Under the pieces are notes generated by a model that saw only the letters and a program-made list of their open reading frames with translations, ran no database searches and was not told where the DNA came from. From assembly GCA_963422595.1 (NCBI GenBank), contig OY730298.1, positions 1,364,001 through 1,428,000 on the forward strand: a DNA stretch of 64,000 nt, written 5' to 3'. Shown here piece by piece: positions 18,278 through 27,918 of the stretch. The DNA is from G963422595 sp963422595 (GTDB lineage: Bacteria > Pseudomonadota > Gammaproteobacteria > UBA4575). How positions within the stretch are numbered: the first letter of the stretch is position 1; every line of letters begins with the position of its first letter. The position numbers and the translations under genes are program-made.

Positions 18278-19552
18278 ATGTTTACAGCAGACATGCGCAT
18301 CGCCAATTTTGACCAGCAACTCGCCAAAGCTATCCAGTCAGAAATTCATCGTCAGGAACAGCACATTGAACTCATCGCCTCTGAAAACTACGCCAGTCCA
18401 AGAGTCCTGGAAGCACAAGGTACAGTGCTCACCAACAAATATGCTGAAGGTTATCCTGCCAGGCGTTACTATGGTGGATGCGAGCACGTCGACGTCGCCG
18501 AACAACTGGCAATCGACCGCGTCAAACAACTCTTCGCTGCCGATTATGCAAACGTGCAGCCGCATTCAGGTTCACAAGCTAACGCCGCGGTCTATCTGGC
18601 CTTACTGCAACCTCACGACACCATCATGGGGTTAGCGTTACCGCATGGCGGGCATCTTACGCATGGCAGCCCGGTCAATTTTTCCGGCAGAATCTTTAAT
18701 GCCGTTCAATATGGACTAAATGCGGATACTGGCGAAGTCGACTATGACCAGGTTGAACGTCTGGCAAAGCAACACCAGCCAAAAATGATCATTGCCGGAT
18801 TTTCGGCATACTCCAGAGTCTGGGACTGGCAACGCTTCAGAGACGTTTGCGATGCAGTGGGGGCATTCATGGTAGTAGATATGGCACACGTGGCAGGTTT
18901 AATTGCCGCCGACTTATATCCAAATCCGGTGCCAATTGCCGATGTCGTAACCTCCACCACCCACAAGACTTTGCGGGGGCCACGTGGCGGCGTTATTCTG
19001 GCGCGCGAAAACCCGGAAATTACCAAAAAATTAAACTCAATGGTATTTCCAGGCACCCAGGGAGGTCCCCTGATGCACGTCATCGCGGCCAAGGCCGTAG
19101 CCTTTTTAGAAGCCCTACAGCCCGAATTCAAGACCTATCAGCAACAGGTTTTACAAAATGCGCGCGTCATGGCCGAGCACTTCATACAGCGCGGCTACAA
19201 AATAGTTTCTGGTGGCACCGATGACCATCTATTCCTGGTGGACCTCATAGACAAAGGCATAACCGGTAAAGCCGCCGATGCGGCACTGAGTAAAGCCAAC
19301 ATCACCGTGAACAAAAACACCGTGCCCAATGATCCGCAATCTCCCTTTATAACCAGCGGCTTACGCATTGGCAGTCCGGCGGCCACCACACGCGGATTTA
19401 AGCAACCGGAATGTAAACAACTGGTAAACTGGATGTGCGATATCCTGGACGATATCGACAACGCACCAACCATCGAGCGCGTAAAAACACAAGTACTCGA
19501 CCTGTGTAAACGCTTCCCGGTATACCGTGCCAGTGTCGGAAGCGCGCCGTAG
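18278..19552 (+). CDS. glyA: Serine hydroxymethyltransferase
   Basis: PLP enzyme interconverting serine and glycine with transfer of the one-carbon unit to tetrahydrofolate. 424 residues; the cofactor Lys is 230 in TSTTHKTLRGPRGG, and the N-terminal HIELIASENYASPRVLEAQG and GGHLTHG motifs are intact. Strong ribosome site 6 bases before the ATG. First gene of the glyA-nrdR-ribD-ribE order common in gammaproteobacteria. Confidence 0.97.
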   Translation: MFTADMRIANFDQQLAKAIQSEIHRQEQHIELIASENYASPRVLEAQGTVLTNKYAEGYPARRYYGGCEHVDVAEQLAIDRVKQLFAADYANVQPHSGSQANAAVYLALLQPHDTIMGLALPHGGHLTHGSPVNFSGRIFNAVQYGLNADTGEVDYDQVERLAKQHQPKMIIAGFSAYSRVWDWQRFRDVCDAVGAFMVVDMAHVAGLIAADLYPNPVPIADVVTSTTHKTLRGPRGGVILARENPEITKKLNSMVFPGTQGGPLMHVIAAKAVAFLEALQPEFKTYQQQVLQNARVMAEHFIQRGYKIVSGGTDDHLFLVDLIDKGITGKAADAALSKANITVNKNTVPNDPQSPFITSGLRIGSPAATTRGFKQPECKQLVNWMCDILDDIDNAPTIERVKTQVLDLCKRFPVYRASVGSAP

Positions 19553-19610
19553 TCCAGACCCTGAAATTTATGGTAACTGGAATGATGACAATGGCACCGA
19601 AAACATAGCC

Positions 19611-20129
19611 ATGCGTTGCCCTTTTTGCAGTTCCGACGACACCAGGGTAATAGATTCGCGTCTCGCCAGTAATGGTGATCAAATACGCCGACGGCGCAAA
19701 TGCCTGCATTGTGAGGGACGTTTCACCACCTATGAATGCGCTGAGAAACACTATCCCAGAATAGTAAAACGAAACGCCAAATGCGAGCGCTTCAATGAAG
19801 AAAAACTACGTCGGGGAATCACCCTGGCCTGCGAGAAGCGGCCGATAATAACGGCAACAATCGATGCCACCATCAATCGTATATTGCATAAAGCCCTGGG
19901 GGTAGGGGAGCGCGAGATCAGTGCCCACACCATAGGCGAATGGGTAATGCAGGAATTGCGCGCCTTAGATCAAGTCGCTTACGTGCGTTTTGCCTCCGTA
20001 TACAAAAGCTTTGAAGACGTGCAGGCATTCAAAGACATTATTGACCGGGTAGAAAATGACCTGACCCCGGAAATGCTCAAGAGCCAGCTCTCTTTAATCT
20101 CCGACGATCCCGACAAAAGCGTGCGCTAG
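19611..20129 (+). CDS. nrdR: Transcriptional repressor NrdR
   Basis: Zinc-ribbon/ATP-cone repressor of ribonucleotide reductase genes. Starting at the ATG at 19611 gives the family N-terminus MRCPFCSSDDTRVIDSRL with the four zinc cysteines at 3, 6, 31 and 34, then the ATP-cone (about 50-140). 172 residues, somewhat longer than the usual 150 because of a C-terminal tail (LTPEMLKSQLSLISDDPD). A longer start inside glyA is possible but would add 28 residues with no homology. Confidence 0.94.
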   Translation: MRCPFCSSDDTRVIDSRLASNGDQIRRRRKCLHCEGRFTTYECAEKHYPRIVKRNAKCERFNEEKLRRGITLACEKRPIITATIDATINRILHKALGVGEREISAHTIGEWVMQELRALDQVAYVRFASVYKSFEDVQAFKDIIDRVENDLTPEMLKSQLSLISDDPDKSVR

Positions 20130-20150
20130 CCCGCTGCCCAACAAGTCGGC

Positions 20151-21266
20151 ATGCAACCAAAACTGAATGATCACGCCTGCATGGCGCACGCGCTGCGACT
20201 CGCTCGCAAAGGCTTATTTAGCGTGCGAATCAATCCGCGCGTCGGCTGCGTAATCGCAAACCGCGGCGGCATCATTGCCAGCGGCTACCATGCCCGTTAT
20301 GGACAACCACATGCGGAAATAAACGCCCTGCATAACGCACCTGAAGACATAAATGGCGCCACCATTTACGTAACACTGGAACCATGCGCACACCAGGGCA
20401 ACACGCCTGCCTGCGCACCGGTTTTAGCAGCCGCCAAAGTAGCGCGCGTGGTGGCGGCAATGCAGGATCCGAACCCCCTCGTCAATGGAAAAGGCCTGGC
20501 ATACCTGCGCCAGCACGGCATAAAAACCAGCTGTAACGTGCTGGCCAGCGAAGCGGCAGAACTCAACCAGGGATTCATCAAAAGAATGACACTTAAGCGG
20601 CCCTACGTAACGCTCAAATCGGCCATTAGCCTGGATGGCAAGACCGCATTGGCGACCGGCGAAAGCAAATGGATTACCAATGAACACGCGCGGCTGGACG
20701 TGCACAGATTGCGCGCGCGCAGCTGCGCAATTCTAACCGGCGTAAACACCATCCTGCACGACAACCCGCAGCTTACAGTGCGCCTTTCCAAAACCGGCCT
20801 GGGAACTGACCTCCCCCCCGAACCACCGGCAAGAGTAATAATAGATACCCACCTGCGCACCTCCCCGAGCGCTGAAATACTGCGCCCTGCGGGCCAGGTC
20901 ATTATCTACACATGTTGCGGGCACACAGAAAAAATCCAGGCACTACGCGCCCGTAACGCCGAAGTGCTGGAAATAAAGCCGGCCGGGAAGCACGTCAACT
21001 TAACCGACGTCATGCAGGATTTAGCCCACCGCGGCATCAACGAAATACTGGTAGAGGCAGGTGCCACGCTCGCTGGCAGCTTACTTGAAGACCAACTGGT
21101 GGACCAACTAATCATCTACATGGCGCCGCACCTGTTGGGTCACACCAGCCGTGGTCTGGTGAAACTACCTGCTATCAACACCATGCAAGATCGGATCGAC
21201 CTGCAAATCGCGAACGTCAAATTTGTCGGGAATGCCATAAAAATACAGGCCAAACCCATATATTAA
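20151..21266 (+). CDS. ribD: Bifunctional riboflavin deaminase/reductase
   Basis: Second and third steps of riboflavin synthesis (deamination then reduction of the pyrimidine intermediate). N-terminal cytidine-deaminase-like domain with HAEINAL near residue 50 and the zinc site EPCAHQGNTPAC near 76, then the DHFR-like reductase with LKSAISLDGKTALATGESKW near 160 and GGxT-like EAGATLAGSLL near 305. 371 residues, full length. Follows nrdR by 21 bases. Confidence 0.96.
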   Translation: MQPKLNDHACMAHALRLARKGLFSVRINPRVGCVIANRGGIIASGYHARYGQPHAEINALHNAPEDINGATIYVTLEPCAHQGNTPACAPVLAAAKVARVVAAMQDPNPLVNGKGLAYLRQHGIKTSCNVLASEAAELNQGFIKRMTLKRPYVTLKSAISLDGKTALATGESKWITNEHARLDVHRLRARSCAILTGVNTILHDNPQLTVRLSKTGLGTDLPPEPPARVIIDTHLRTSPSAEILRPAGQVIIYTCCGHTEKIQALRARNAEVLEIKPAGKHVNLTDVMQDLAHRGINEILVEAGATLAGSLLEDQLVDQLIIYMAPHLLGHTSRGLVKLPAINTMQDRIDLQIANVKFVGNAIKIQAKPIY

Positions 21267-21283
21267 GTAATTATATATACATA

Positions 21284-21400
21284 ATGGCTAAACCAGATTT
21301 GTCTTTTACCGCTCTTCTGGATGAAGCAAATAAATTTATGGAAATAGAGAACAATTACGATGAGCCTTCATTTTATCTCCTACCCACCAAACTTGAATAA
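21284..21400 (+). CDS. Tiny ORF between ribD and ribE
   Basis: 38 codons (starts MAKPDLSFTALLDEANKF, acidic, ends LLPTKLE) filling the gap between two rib genes that normally abut. No family recognised and no clear ribosome site; may be a fragment of an inserted gene. Confidence 0.25.
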   Translation: MAKPDLSFTALLDEANKFMEIENNYDEPSFYLLPTKLE

Positions 21401-21407
21401 TTGAATA

Positions 21408-22001
21408 ATGTTTACCGGCATCATAGAACAGACAGGCACACTTCACCAAATAGCCGTAAAAAAGGACGTACTGCAACTTCAGGTGCAAGTCACCGCGGCA
21501 TTCTCCAGCGGCGTAAAAAACGGGGACAGCATTGCTATAAACGGCGTCTGCCTGACCGCCTATGAGGTCCGGGCAAGTGCCTTTAACGTCGACGTATCTA
21601 AAGAAACACAACGCTGCACAACCTTTGGCAATCCAATAAACAACTGCCGGGTAAACCTGGAACGCGCCGTTACCCCCTCCACGCCACTGGGCGGCCACAT
21701 CGTTAGCGGACACATCGACGCGCTTGGCGAATTAACCACACGGAACGACAACGACAACGAAACCATACTATGGTTTACAGTGCCGCCTGGTATAACCAGA
21801 TACCTGGCCGTTAAAGGCTCGATATGTGTTGATGGCGTAAGCTTAACCATTAACGCAGTAAGCGGCAATCAATACTGCGTAACGCTCATTCCACACACCC
21901 TGAAAAACACCACGTTACACTCGCTACAACCAGGGGGTAAGGTCAACATCGAAGTAGATCTGGTAGCGCGCTACCTGGAACGACTCATACAACACAAATG
22001 A
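21408..22001 (+). CDS. ribE: Riboflavin synthase alpha subunit
   Basis: Dismutates two lumazine molecules to riboflavin. 197 residues with the duplicated barrel: MFTGIIEQTGTL at the start and the second half beginning GGHIVSGHIDALGEL near 103; GVCLT and GVSLTIN motifs mark the two lumazine sites. Complete. The next rib gene in most relatives, ribBA, is absent; a defence island begins 29 bases after the stop and ribH only follows at 35.9 kb. Confidence 0.96.
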   Translation: MFTGIIEQTGTLHQIAVKKDVLQLQVQVTAAFSSGVKNGDSIAINGVCLTAYEVRASAFNVDVSKETQRCTTFGNPINNCRVNLERAVTPSTPLGGHIVSGHIDALGELTTRNDNDNETILWFTVPPGITRYLAVKGSICVDGVSLTINAVSGNQYCVTLIPHTLKNTTLHSLQPGGKVNIEVDLVARYLERLIQHK

Positions 22002-22030
22002 TTCCCCGTGCAGCCACGTAAACTCATCGG

Positions 22031-24592
22031 ATGATGCTTGACACCACCACCAAACACCGCATAGACGCCGCCCGCGACATCCTTGTGGGCAAGGTGCCCG
22101 ATCCAAAATCACAAGTCGAGCAGATCACCATTGCCCTTATCTACAAATTCATGGACGACATGGACGCTGCAAGCGAGGAACTGGGCGGCAAGCGCAAGTT
22201 CTTTACCGATGACTTTGCCCGCTACGGTTGGGCTAAGCTCATGCACGCCGGGCTGGGAGGGCATGAAACCCTGAACCTCTATGCCGAGGCCATTACCAGG
22301 ATGCCAGAAAACCCCGGCATCCCACCGCTGTTCCGCGACATCTTCAAAAATGCCTTCCTGCCCTATCGCAACCCTGAAACCCTCAAGGGCTTCCTCAAGA
22401 TCATCGACCAGTTTGAATACGACCACTCCGAACGCCTGGGCGATGCCTTTGAATATCTGCTATCCGTGCTCGGTAGCCAGGGCGCCGCCGGGCAGTTCCG
22501 CACGCCGCGTCACATCATCGACTTCATCGTCTCCATTATTGATCCCAAAAAAGACGAAACCATCCTCGACCCGGCCTGCGGCACTGCTGGTTTCCTCATC
22601 TCACCCTACAAACATATCTTAAAAAACAACACCGATGAGCATGGTCACAATACCCTCACACCCGATGAGCGGGGCCGCTTGGTTACCAACCTGAAAGGCT
22701 ACGACATCTCCCCCGACATGGTGCGTCTATCACTGGTCAACCTCTACCTGCACGGCTTTGTTGACCCCCACGTCTTTGAATACGACACCCTCACCAGCGA
22801 AGACCGCTGGAACCAATATGCCGACGTCATCCTCGCTAATCCACCCTTCATGTCGCCTACGGGCGGCACCCGCCCACACAAGCGTTTCTCGGTCAACTCC
22901 AGGCGTAGCGAAGTCCTGTTTGTGGACTACATCGCCGAGCACCTGACGCCCTCCGGTCGCGCCGGCATCATCGTACCCGAAGGCATCATCTTCCAGAGCC
23001 AGAACGCCTACAAGCAACTGCGCAAGCTGCTGGTGGAAGAATACCTCATCGCCGTCATCTCCCTGCCGGCCGGTGTGTTCCAGCCTTACTCCGGCGTCAA
23101 GACTTCGGTGCTAATACTGGACAAGGCACTGGCAAAAAAGACCGACAGCATCGCCTTCTTCAAGGTAGAAAATGATGGCTTTGACCTGGGGGCACAACGG
23201 CGGGTGATAGACAAGAACGATTTACCGCAAGTACAGGCTGAAATCACCGACTATCTGGGAAAACTACGCGCAAGCGAATCAGTGCCCACCGCTCGCGTGG
23301 CAGAACCCGAAGCACAGTACGCGACAGACGAACCTGCCATGAAAAGACGAGTCGCCGAGAAAACAAAAATCGCAGCAGACGGCGAGTACAACCTGAACAG
23401 CGAACGGTATCGGGAAAACCCAACTGTGCAATCTGATTGGCCAATGGTAGCGTTAGGGGATATTATTTTGGGAAAGCCGCAATATGGTTCTGGCGCAAAG
23501 AAAGTAAAGTACAATGGCGAGGTGCGATATGTACGCATAACCGACATTACAGACAGCGGCGAAATCAAGCCTGATGATGTCGTATCGCCGTCAGTGATTG
23601 AACAGGACCGATTTCTTGAAGCAGATGACCTACTTGTTGCGCGCTCCGGTTCGGTCGGACGTACTTACATCCATGATGACCTACCTGGTACTTACCAATA
23701 CGCTGGCTACTTAATTCGATTTCGTATTAACCCTACGATGGCTCTTCCTCAATACGTCTATTATGTTACCAAATCGGAATCTTGGCATGAATGGATATTC
23801 AGTAATTCAAAGACAGGTACACTTACAAACATCAACGCCAAACAGTACTCAACATTTTGCTTTCCCCTCCCACCCCTTGAAATCCAGCGCGAAATTGTCG
23901 CCGAGATTGAAAACTACCAGAAAGTCATTGATGGTGCCCGCGCCGTCATTGACAACTACCAACCGCACATCCCCATTGATCCCGACTGGCCGTTGGTGGC
24001 ATTGGGTAAAGCTTGTGTCGTAAATCCAAGAAAATCAGAAGTTACCGCGATAAGTGACACAACGACCATTTCATTTGTGCCAATGTCCGACATCGGTGAG
24101 AACGCGATGTACTTTGAGTCACGTGATTGCAAGCGTCTGAAAGATGTTAGCACTAGCTATACATATTTCAGGGATAATGATGTTCTCATAGCAAAGGTGA
24201 CTCCCTGCTTTGAAAATGGCAAAGCGGGTATTGCGAAGAACTTGTGTAACACAATCGGGTTCGGTTCAAGTGAATTCTACGTCTTGAGACCAGCTAAAAA
24301 AATCCTCCCCGAGTGGATATTTCTATGCGTAGCTACTCCTGCATTTCGCAAATGGGCAACACCACAAATGACAGGAACCGGAGGACTACAGCGGGTTCCT
24401 AGGTCAGTAATCGAAAATTACGAAATCCCCCTCCCACCCCTGAAAATCCAGCAGGAAATCGTGGCGGAGAGTGAAGCTGAACAAGCCCTCGTCAATGCTA
24501 ACCGCGAACTGGTGAAGCGGATGGAGAGCAAGATACAGGCGGCGATTGGACAGGTATGGAGTGATGACAGCATAAAAACAGAGGATACATAG
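22031..24592 (+). CDS. hsdMS: Type I restriction-modification HsdM-HsdS fusion
   Basis: 853 residues combining modification and specificity subunits in one chain. The M part (about 1-430) has the HsdM helical N-domain, motif I DPACGTAGF near 180 and catalytic NPPF near 270. The S part has two target-recognition domains starting DWPMVALGDI near 469 and DPDWPLVALGKA near 650, each followed by a PLPPLEIQ/PLPPLKIQ coiled-coil spacer, and ends NRELVKRMESKIQAAIGQVW. Separate M and S genes are the rule, so the fusion is notable. It works with hsdR at 33.1-35.7 kb. First gene of the island; its start lies 29 bases after ribE. Confidence 0.9.
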   Translation: MMLDTTTKHRIDAARDILVGKVPDPKSQVEQITIALIYKFMDDMDAASEELGGKRKFFTDDFARYGWAKLMHAGLGGHETLNLYAEAITRMPENPGIPPLFRDIFKNAFLPYRNPETLKGFLKIIDQFEYDHSERLGDAFEYLLSVLGSQGAAGQFRTPRHIIDFIVSIIDPKKDETILDPACGTAGFLISPYKHILKNNTDEHGHNTLTPDERGRLVTNLKGYDISPDMVRLSLVNLYLHGFVDPHVFEYDTLTSEDRWNQYADVILANPPFMSPTGGTRPHKRFSVNSRRSEVLFVDYIAEHLTPSGRAGIIVPEGIIFQSQNAYKQLRKLLVEEYLIAVISLPAGVFQPYSGVKTSVLILDKALAKKTDSIAFFKVENDGFDLGAQRRVIDKNDLPQVQAEITDYLGKLRASESVPTARVAEPEAQYATDEPAMKRRVAEKTKIAADGEYNLNSERYRENPTVQSDWPMVALGDIILGKPQYGSGAKKVKYNGEVRYVRITDITDSGEIKPDDVVSPSVIEQDRFLEADDLLVARSGSVGRTYIHDDLPGTYQYAGYLIRFRINPTMALPQYVYYVTKSESWHEWIFSNSKTGTLTNINAKQYSTFCFPLPPLEIQREIVAEIENYQKVIDGARAVIDNYQPHIPIDPDWPLVALGKACVVNPRKSEVTAISDTTTISFVPMSDIGENAMYFESRDCKRLKDVSTSYTYFRDNDVLIAKVTPCFENGKAGIAKNLCNTIGFGSSEFYVLRPAKKILPEWIFLCVATPAFRKWATPQMTGTGGLQRVPRSVIENYEIPLPPLKIQQEIVAESEAEQALVNANRELVKRMESKIQAAIGQVWSDDSIKTEDT

Positions 24593-24595
24593 GCC

Positions 24596-25576
24596 ATGGA
24601 AAATCAGTGTGACCTCAAAAAGCGCTTGATTGACAAGAGCGTAGAGGCATACGCCCTCGCACTGGAAACCATCAATCGAATTACCATCCAATACCGCTTG
24701 GAAGCATTCTGCTATCTGATCTGTAACGCATGGGAACTGCTATTGAAGGCAAAGCTTCTAAAGGATGAAGGTAAGAAAGAAGCCATTTATTATAAAGGTA
24801 GACAGAAAGAGGAAATCAAGAGAACTCTTTCCTTACGGGATTGTTTAAAAAAAGTTATACCAAATCAAAACGACCCAAGTCGGAGAAATATAGAGCGTAT
24901 TGAAGAACTACGTAATAAATCAGTTCATTTTTTAATTAACAATATTCCGCGTGACGTGACAGGTCTCTTTCAAGCGGGTGTTATCAATTACTATAGATGC
25001 CTTAACAACTGGTTTGAAGTGTCGCTTTCGGACAGGTTCCCATTAGGGATGATGAGCATTGTGTACGATAGTAGCCCCAATCAGTGGGACATGACCGATA
25101 AGCGTCTACAGAAACAACTGGGACAGGATGCCGTCGAATTTCTTACTCACTATTGTGCAGAACTCAAGCAGGAATTAGATACGCTACAACGTTCTCCTAA
25201 ATTTTCAATCGGAATCGAGTATAAACTGGTACTTACCAAAAAACATGGTGAGGCGGATATAGGAATTTCATCGGGATCAAGTGATAAGGAGCCTACTCAA
25301 ATCGTAACTGCTCCTAAAGACCCTAGTACATCACATCCCTTGCGACAGAAAGAGGTGATTGGAGAAATGAAATCAAAGGTTCCCGAGATAAATCGATACG
25401 ATATCCAGTGTGTCAACAAGGTGTATGGTATAAAATCTAGACCTGAATATTTCTATCAAGGAAAGGTCAAAGGCTCTCCCACCCAGTATAGTCAGGCATT
25501 TGTAGGCTGGCTTATTAAGGAATATCGCCGAGATGATCAGTTTTTTCTCAAAACCAGAGAAAAGGTGAAAAATTAG
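24596..25576 (+). CDS. DUF3644-type protein of the type I R-M island
   Basis: 326 residues. N-terminal segment SVEAYALALETINRITIQYRLEAF and CNAWELLLKAKLL, then a RNIERIEELRNKSVHFL motif, match the DUF3644 pattern as I remember it, a domain of unknown function repeatedly found beside type I R-M genes. Starts 3 bases after hsdMS, so likely the same operon. The C-terminal part (from about 230) is variable and Ser/Lys rich, with a last domain (RYDIQCVNKVYGIKSRPEYFY) that resembles a DNA-binding winged helix only loosely. Confidence 0.65.
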   Translation: MENQCDLKKRLIDKSVEAYALALETINRITIQYRLEAFCYLICNAWELLLKAKLLKDEGKKEAIYYKGRQKEEIKRTLSLRDCLKKVIPNQNDPSRRNIERIEELRNKSVHFLINNIPRDVTGLFQAGVINYYRCLNNWFEVSLSDRFPLGMMSIVYDSSPNQWDMTDKRLQKQLGQDAVEFLTHYCAELKQELDTLQRSPKFSIGIEYKLVLTKKHGEADIGISSGSSDKEPTQIVTAPKDPSTSHPLRQKEVIGEMKSKVPEINRYDIQCVNKVYGIKSRPEYFYQGKVKGSPTQYSQAFVGWLIKEYRRDDQFFLKTREKVKN

Positions 25577-25589
25577 GCGTGCGTTAATT

Positions 25590-26197
25590 ATGCGATTCGA
25601 GAAGTTTGCTCAGAAGATAAAGGCACAACTTCCCGGTCTGTATCCCCTAGAAAACCATTAAAGGATTTTCAGGAAGCAGTATCGCTTTCTGTCTTGACTC
25701 GAAAATTTAGCGATGAAGATCACCCACTGGGATGGTTTCGCCAACAAAAATTTGCCTATTTTGTGAAAAGAAAAGCTGGAATGGACGTAACAGATGATTA
25801 CTTGAAAAAAGCAGCAGGGCCTTATAATCCTCAAGCAGGATACAGGGCGGAGAGCATTGCTATTCGTAAAAATTACGTCATAAAAAAATCTGATACTGCT
25901 TTAGGCGTAGGGAAGCACATCACAGAAGCAGAAAAATACTTTCCTGATCATTTGCAACCAGCCTTGGACTGGGTTGCTGACAATCTGCGTTATAAAAATG
26001 ATCTTGAATTGGAAGTACTTGCAACTGTGGATTACTCCATGATTGAAATAGAAAAGACTGGCAAAGAAATCAACTTGGATGCGGTGAAGACCTATATCGC
26101 AAGTGACAATGAATGGGAAAAGAAACTATACAAAGAGAATTTCACCGATAATAAAATCCAACAAGCGATAGATGATATTGGGCAACTACTGTATTAA
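25590..26197 (+). pseudogene. Frameshifted accessory ORF of the island
   Basis: A short frame from ATG 25590 (MRFEKFAQKIKAQLPGLYPL) runs into a stop at 25660; the next frame takes over at once and continues open to 26197 (KDFQEAVSLSVL ... DDIGQLLY), its only own start being a poor TTG at 25694. The two pieces together look like one protein broken by a single frameshift. The second piece includes WFRQQKFAYFVKRKAG and KKAAGPYNPQAGYRAE, which resembles extra C-terminal domains I recall from some HsdS-like proteins, but I cannot name it with certainty. Confidence 0.55.
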
Positions 26198-26232
26198 AAA
26201 ATTGCAACCAACTATTTCACCCTTAATCAGGC

Positions 26233-26313
26233 AGGATTGATAGCACCAACCGCGAACTCATCCAACGCTTCGAACAAAAAACCCAAACCGTCATCGCGCA
26301 GGTGTGGGAATGA
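26233..26313 (+). pseudogene. hsdS 3'-end remnant, copy 1
   Basis: One frame reads NRELIQRFEQKTQTVIAQVW then stop, which matches the end of the intact HsdMS (NRELVKRMESKIQAAIGQVW). No start or upstream S sequence is left. Confidence 0.75.
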
Positions 26314-26458
26314 CCAGCCAAAAGAGTAAGACACGGTGGCTGTAAACGAGCTTGCTTAGCCCCTGACTATGCTTGTATGAGACAAGAAGCATTGAATACC
26401 TACACCTAAAACGTTAGTATTTTCTATGGTAAGAGCTGAATTACAGGGGTTTAGAGTA

Positions 26459-26674
26459 ATGGCAAGAAATACCTACAAATACCACTTCAAAACAGGCAGT
26501 AAGATTGTTCATACGGGTATCACCAGCGATCTTGAACGGCGCGAGCAAGAGCATAAACAGAATTTTGGAGAAAGCGGACACATCAAGCAGGTCGGTCACG
26601 CAACCACCAGGGACGCTGCCTTGAAGTGGGAAAGCGAACAGGCAAAAAGAGGGAACCCTACCCGAAGGGGTTAG
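26459..26674 (+). CDS. Small GIY-YIG-like protein
   Basis: 71 residues from ATG 26459 (MARNTYKYHFKTGSKIVHTG). The order KYHFK...IVHTGIT.DLERREQEH...W..G fits small GIY-YIG-related proteins often found with type I R-M genes; the second motif Y is replaced (HTGI). Catalytic Arg is plausible in DLERRE. Whether it is an active nuclease is unclear. A longer start at 26426 is possible. Confidence 0.55.
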   Translation: MARNTYKYHFKTGSKIVHTGITSDLERREQEHKQNFGESGHIKQVGHATTRDAALKWESEQAKRGNPTRRG

Positions 26675-26692
26675 CCTCAATTTTGTGAACAA

Positions 26693-26887
26693 GTGGACAT
26701 CGGCCTTTATCTACAAGTCATCTCTCTATTCATAGCGGTACTTGCCGTTGCGGTACCAGCGTTGATCCTATTCGTTGGTGCTGTGTACTATAAAAACATT
26801 TCGGAGAGGATAGATAATCTTGCCGATGATGTTGATCAATTATGGGATCACATGAATAGTGACCAGAACCGTAAGGAAACAGAATAG
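26693..26887 (+). CDS. Single-pass membrane protein, hypothetical
   Basis: 64 residues from a GTG: one hydrophobic helix (about 4-32) and a charged coiled-coil tail (SERIDNLADDVDQLWDHMN). It sits between two hsdS remnants. No family recognised; translation is not certain. Confidence 0.35.
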   Translation: MDIGLYLQVISLFIAVLAVAVPALILFVGAVYYKNISERIDNLADDVDQLWDHMNSDQNRKETE

Positions 26888-26991
26888 CCCTTCCATCCCT
26901 TGAAGCCCAGCAAGCCATTGTCGCCAGGATTGAAACTGGGCAAGCTCTAGTCACTGCCAACCATGAACTGGTGAAGCTGTTTGATGGATAA
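26888..26991 (+). pseudogene. hsdS 3'-end remnant, copy 2
   Basis: One frame reads LPSLEAQQAIVARIETGQAL then VTANHELVKLFDG and stop. It is the spacer/tail of an HsdS protein (compare LPPLKIQQEIVAESEAEQAL and VNANRELVKR in the intact gene). Only the last 34 codons remain. Confidence 0.8.
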
Positions 26992-27196
26992 TAAACCAAC
27001 GCTGCTTCAGCCGAAACGTCACGATGTTTATAAATTTTACATTATCATTGAAAATAAAACTTACACTGCGTATGCTAAAACAATATTCACATCATCAAAA
27101 CGCAGCAGTATAGATACGTTCAGGCGGAGAGCAAAAAACGAGGCAAAATGGTACTTGGAGAATTCCTTCAAAGGCAACGAAACAAGCGCAACATGA
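26984..27196 (+). CDS. Small hypothetical ORF before HTH gene
   Basis: 70 residues, basic (KRHDVYKFYIIIENKTYTAY, DTFRRRAKNEAKWYL). It starts inside the end of hsdS remnant 2 and overlaps the next gene by 49 bases. No family recognised and the long overlap argues for caution. Confidence 0.3.
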   Translation: MDNKPTLLQPKRHDVYKFYIIIENKTYTAYAKTIFTSSKRSSIDTFRRRAKNEAKWYLENSFKGNETSAT

Positions 27197-27918
27197 CCCA
27201 GGAGCACCTTGCGTCAGAGCTTGGAATATCCCGTCCCACCTATACACACATTGAGCTTGGGGAGCGCGAACTGACGGTCAGTGAAGCCAAAACGCTTGCA
27301 GGGATTTTTAACATGTCGCTTGAAGATTTTCTGGCAGGTCGTGAACCGAAGTACACAGTAAAACTCACAAAACAGCCCGCGCGAGAAACCAAAGACCTCC
27401 AAATTCGTGTGACAGAAAAAAATCTCGACACATTCAAGCAGGTTCTGCTTTACATCTTAAATAAAGTCGGTGGCAAACCGAATGTAGGGGAGACCGTACT
27501 CCATAAATTGCTGTATTTCATTGACTTTGATTATTACGAAAAATTCGAGAAAAACCTGATGGGTGCGACGTACATTAAAAATCATCATGGCCCCACATCG
27601 GTTGAATTGGATTCGATTATAAAAGATATGCAGGAAAGTGGAGAAATCGAGGCAGTCAACAGTCGCTATTTTAAGTATGCTCAAAAAAAATACCTCCCAC
27701 GCAAGCGGCCAAACCTTGACATACTTTCCGCTCGCGACGTTGAACATATCGATGGCGTGTTAGCCCGACTCTCCGATAAAAATGCAAAAGAGATAGAAAA
27801 TTATTCTCACGAGGATATCCCCTGGAAATCCGCGCAGGACGGTAACCCGCTTTCATATGAAAGCGTTTTTTACCGTGATGAAAAGTATTCTGTACGAAAC
27901 TATGACGATGACCTTTGA
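27148..27918 (+). CDS. HTH-Panacea (DUF4065) antitoxin
   Basis: 256 residues: XRE helix-turn-helix (about 5-60; LGISRPTYTHIELGERELTV) followed by a Panacea/SocA-like domain (about 92-220; HKLLYFIDFDYYEKFEK, NHHGPTSVELDSIIKDM). Panacea proteins are antitoxins that neutralise many unrelated toxins. The gene overlaps the downstream short gene by 11 bases, typical of toxin-antitoxin pairs. It probably represses its own promoter through the HTH. Confidence 0.75.
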   Translation: MVLGEFLQRQRNKRNMTQEHLASELGISRPTYTHIELGERELTVSEAKTLAGIFNMSLEDFLAGREPKYTVKLTKQPARETKDLQIRVTEKNLDTFKQVLLYILNKVGGKPNVGETVLHKLLYFIDFDYYEKFEKNLMGATYIKNHHGPTSVELDSIIKDMQESGEIEAVNSRYFKYAQKKYLPRKRPNLDILSARDVEHIDGVLARLSDKNAKEIENYSHEDIPWKSAQDGNPLSYESVFYRDEKYSVRNYDDDL

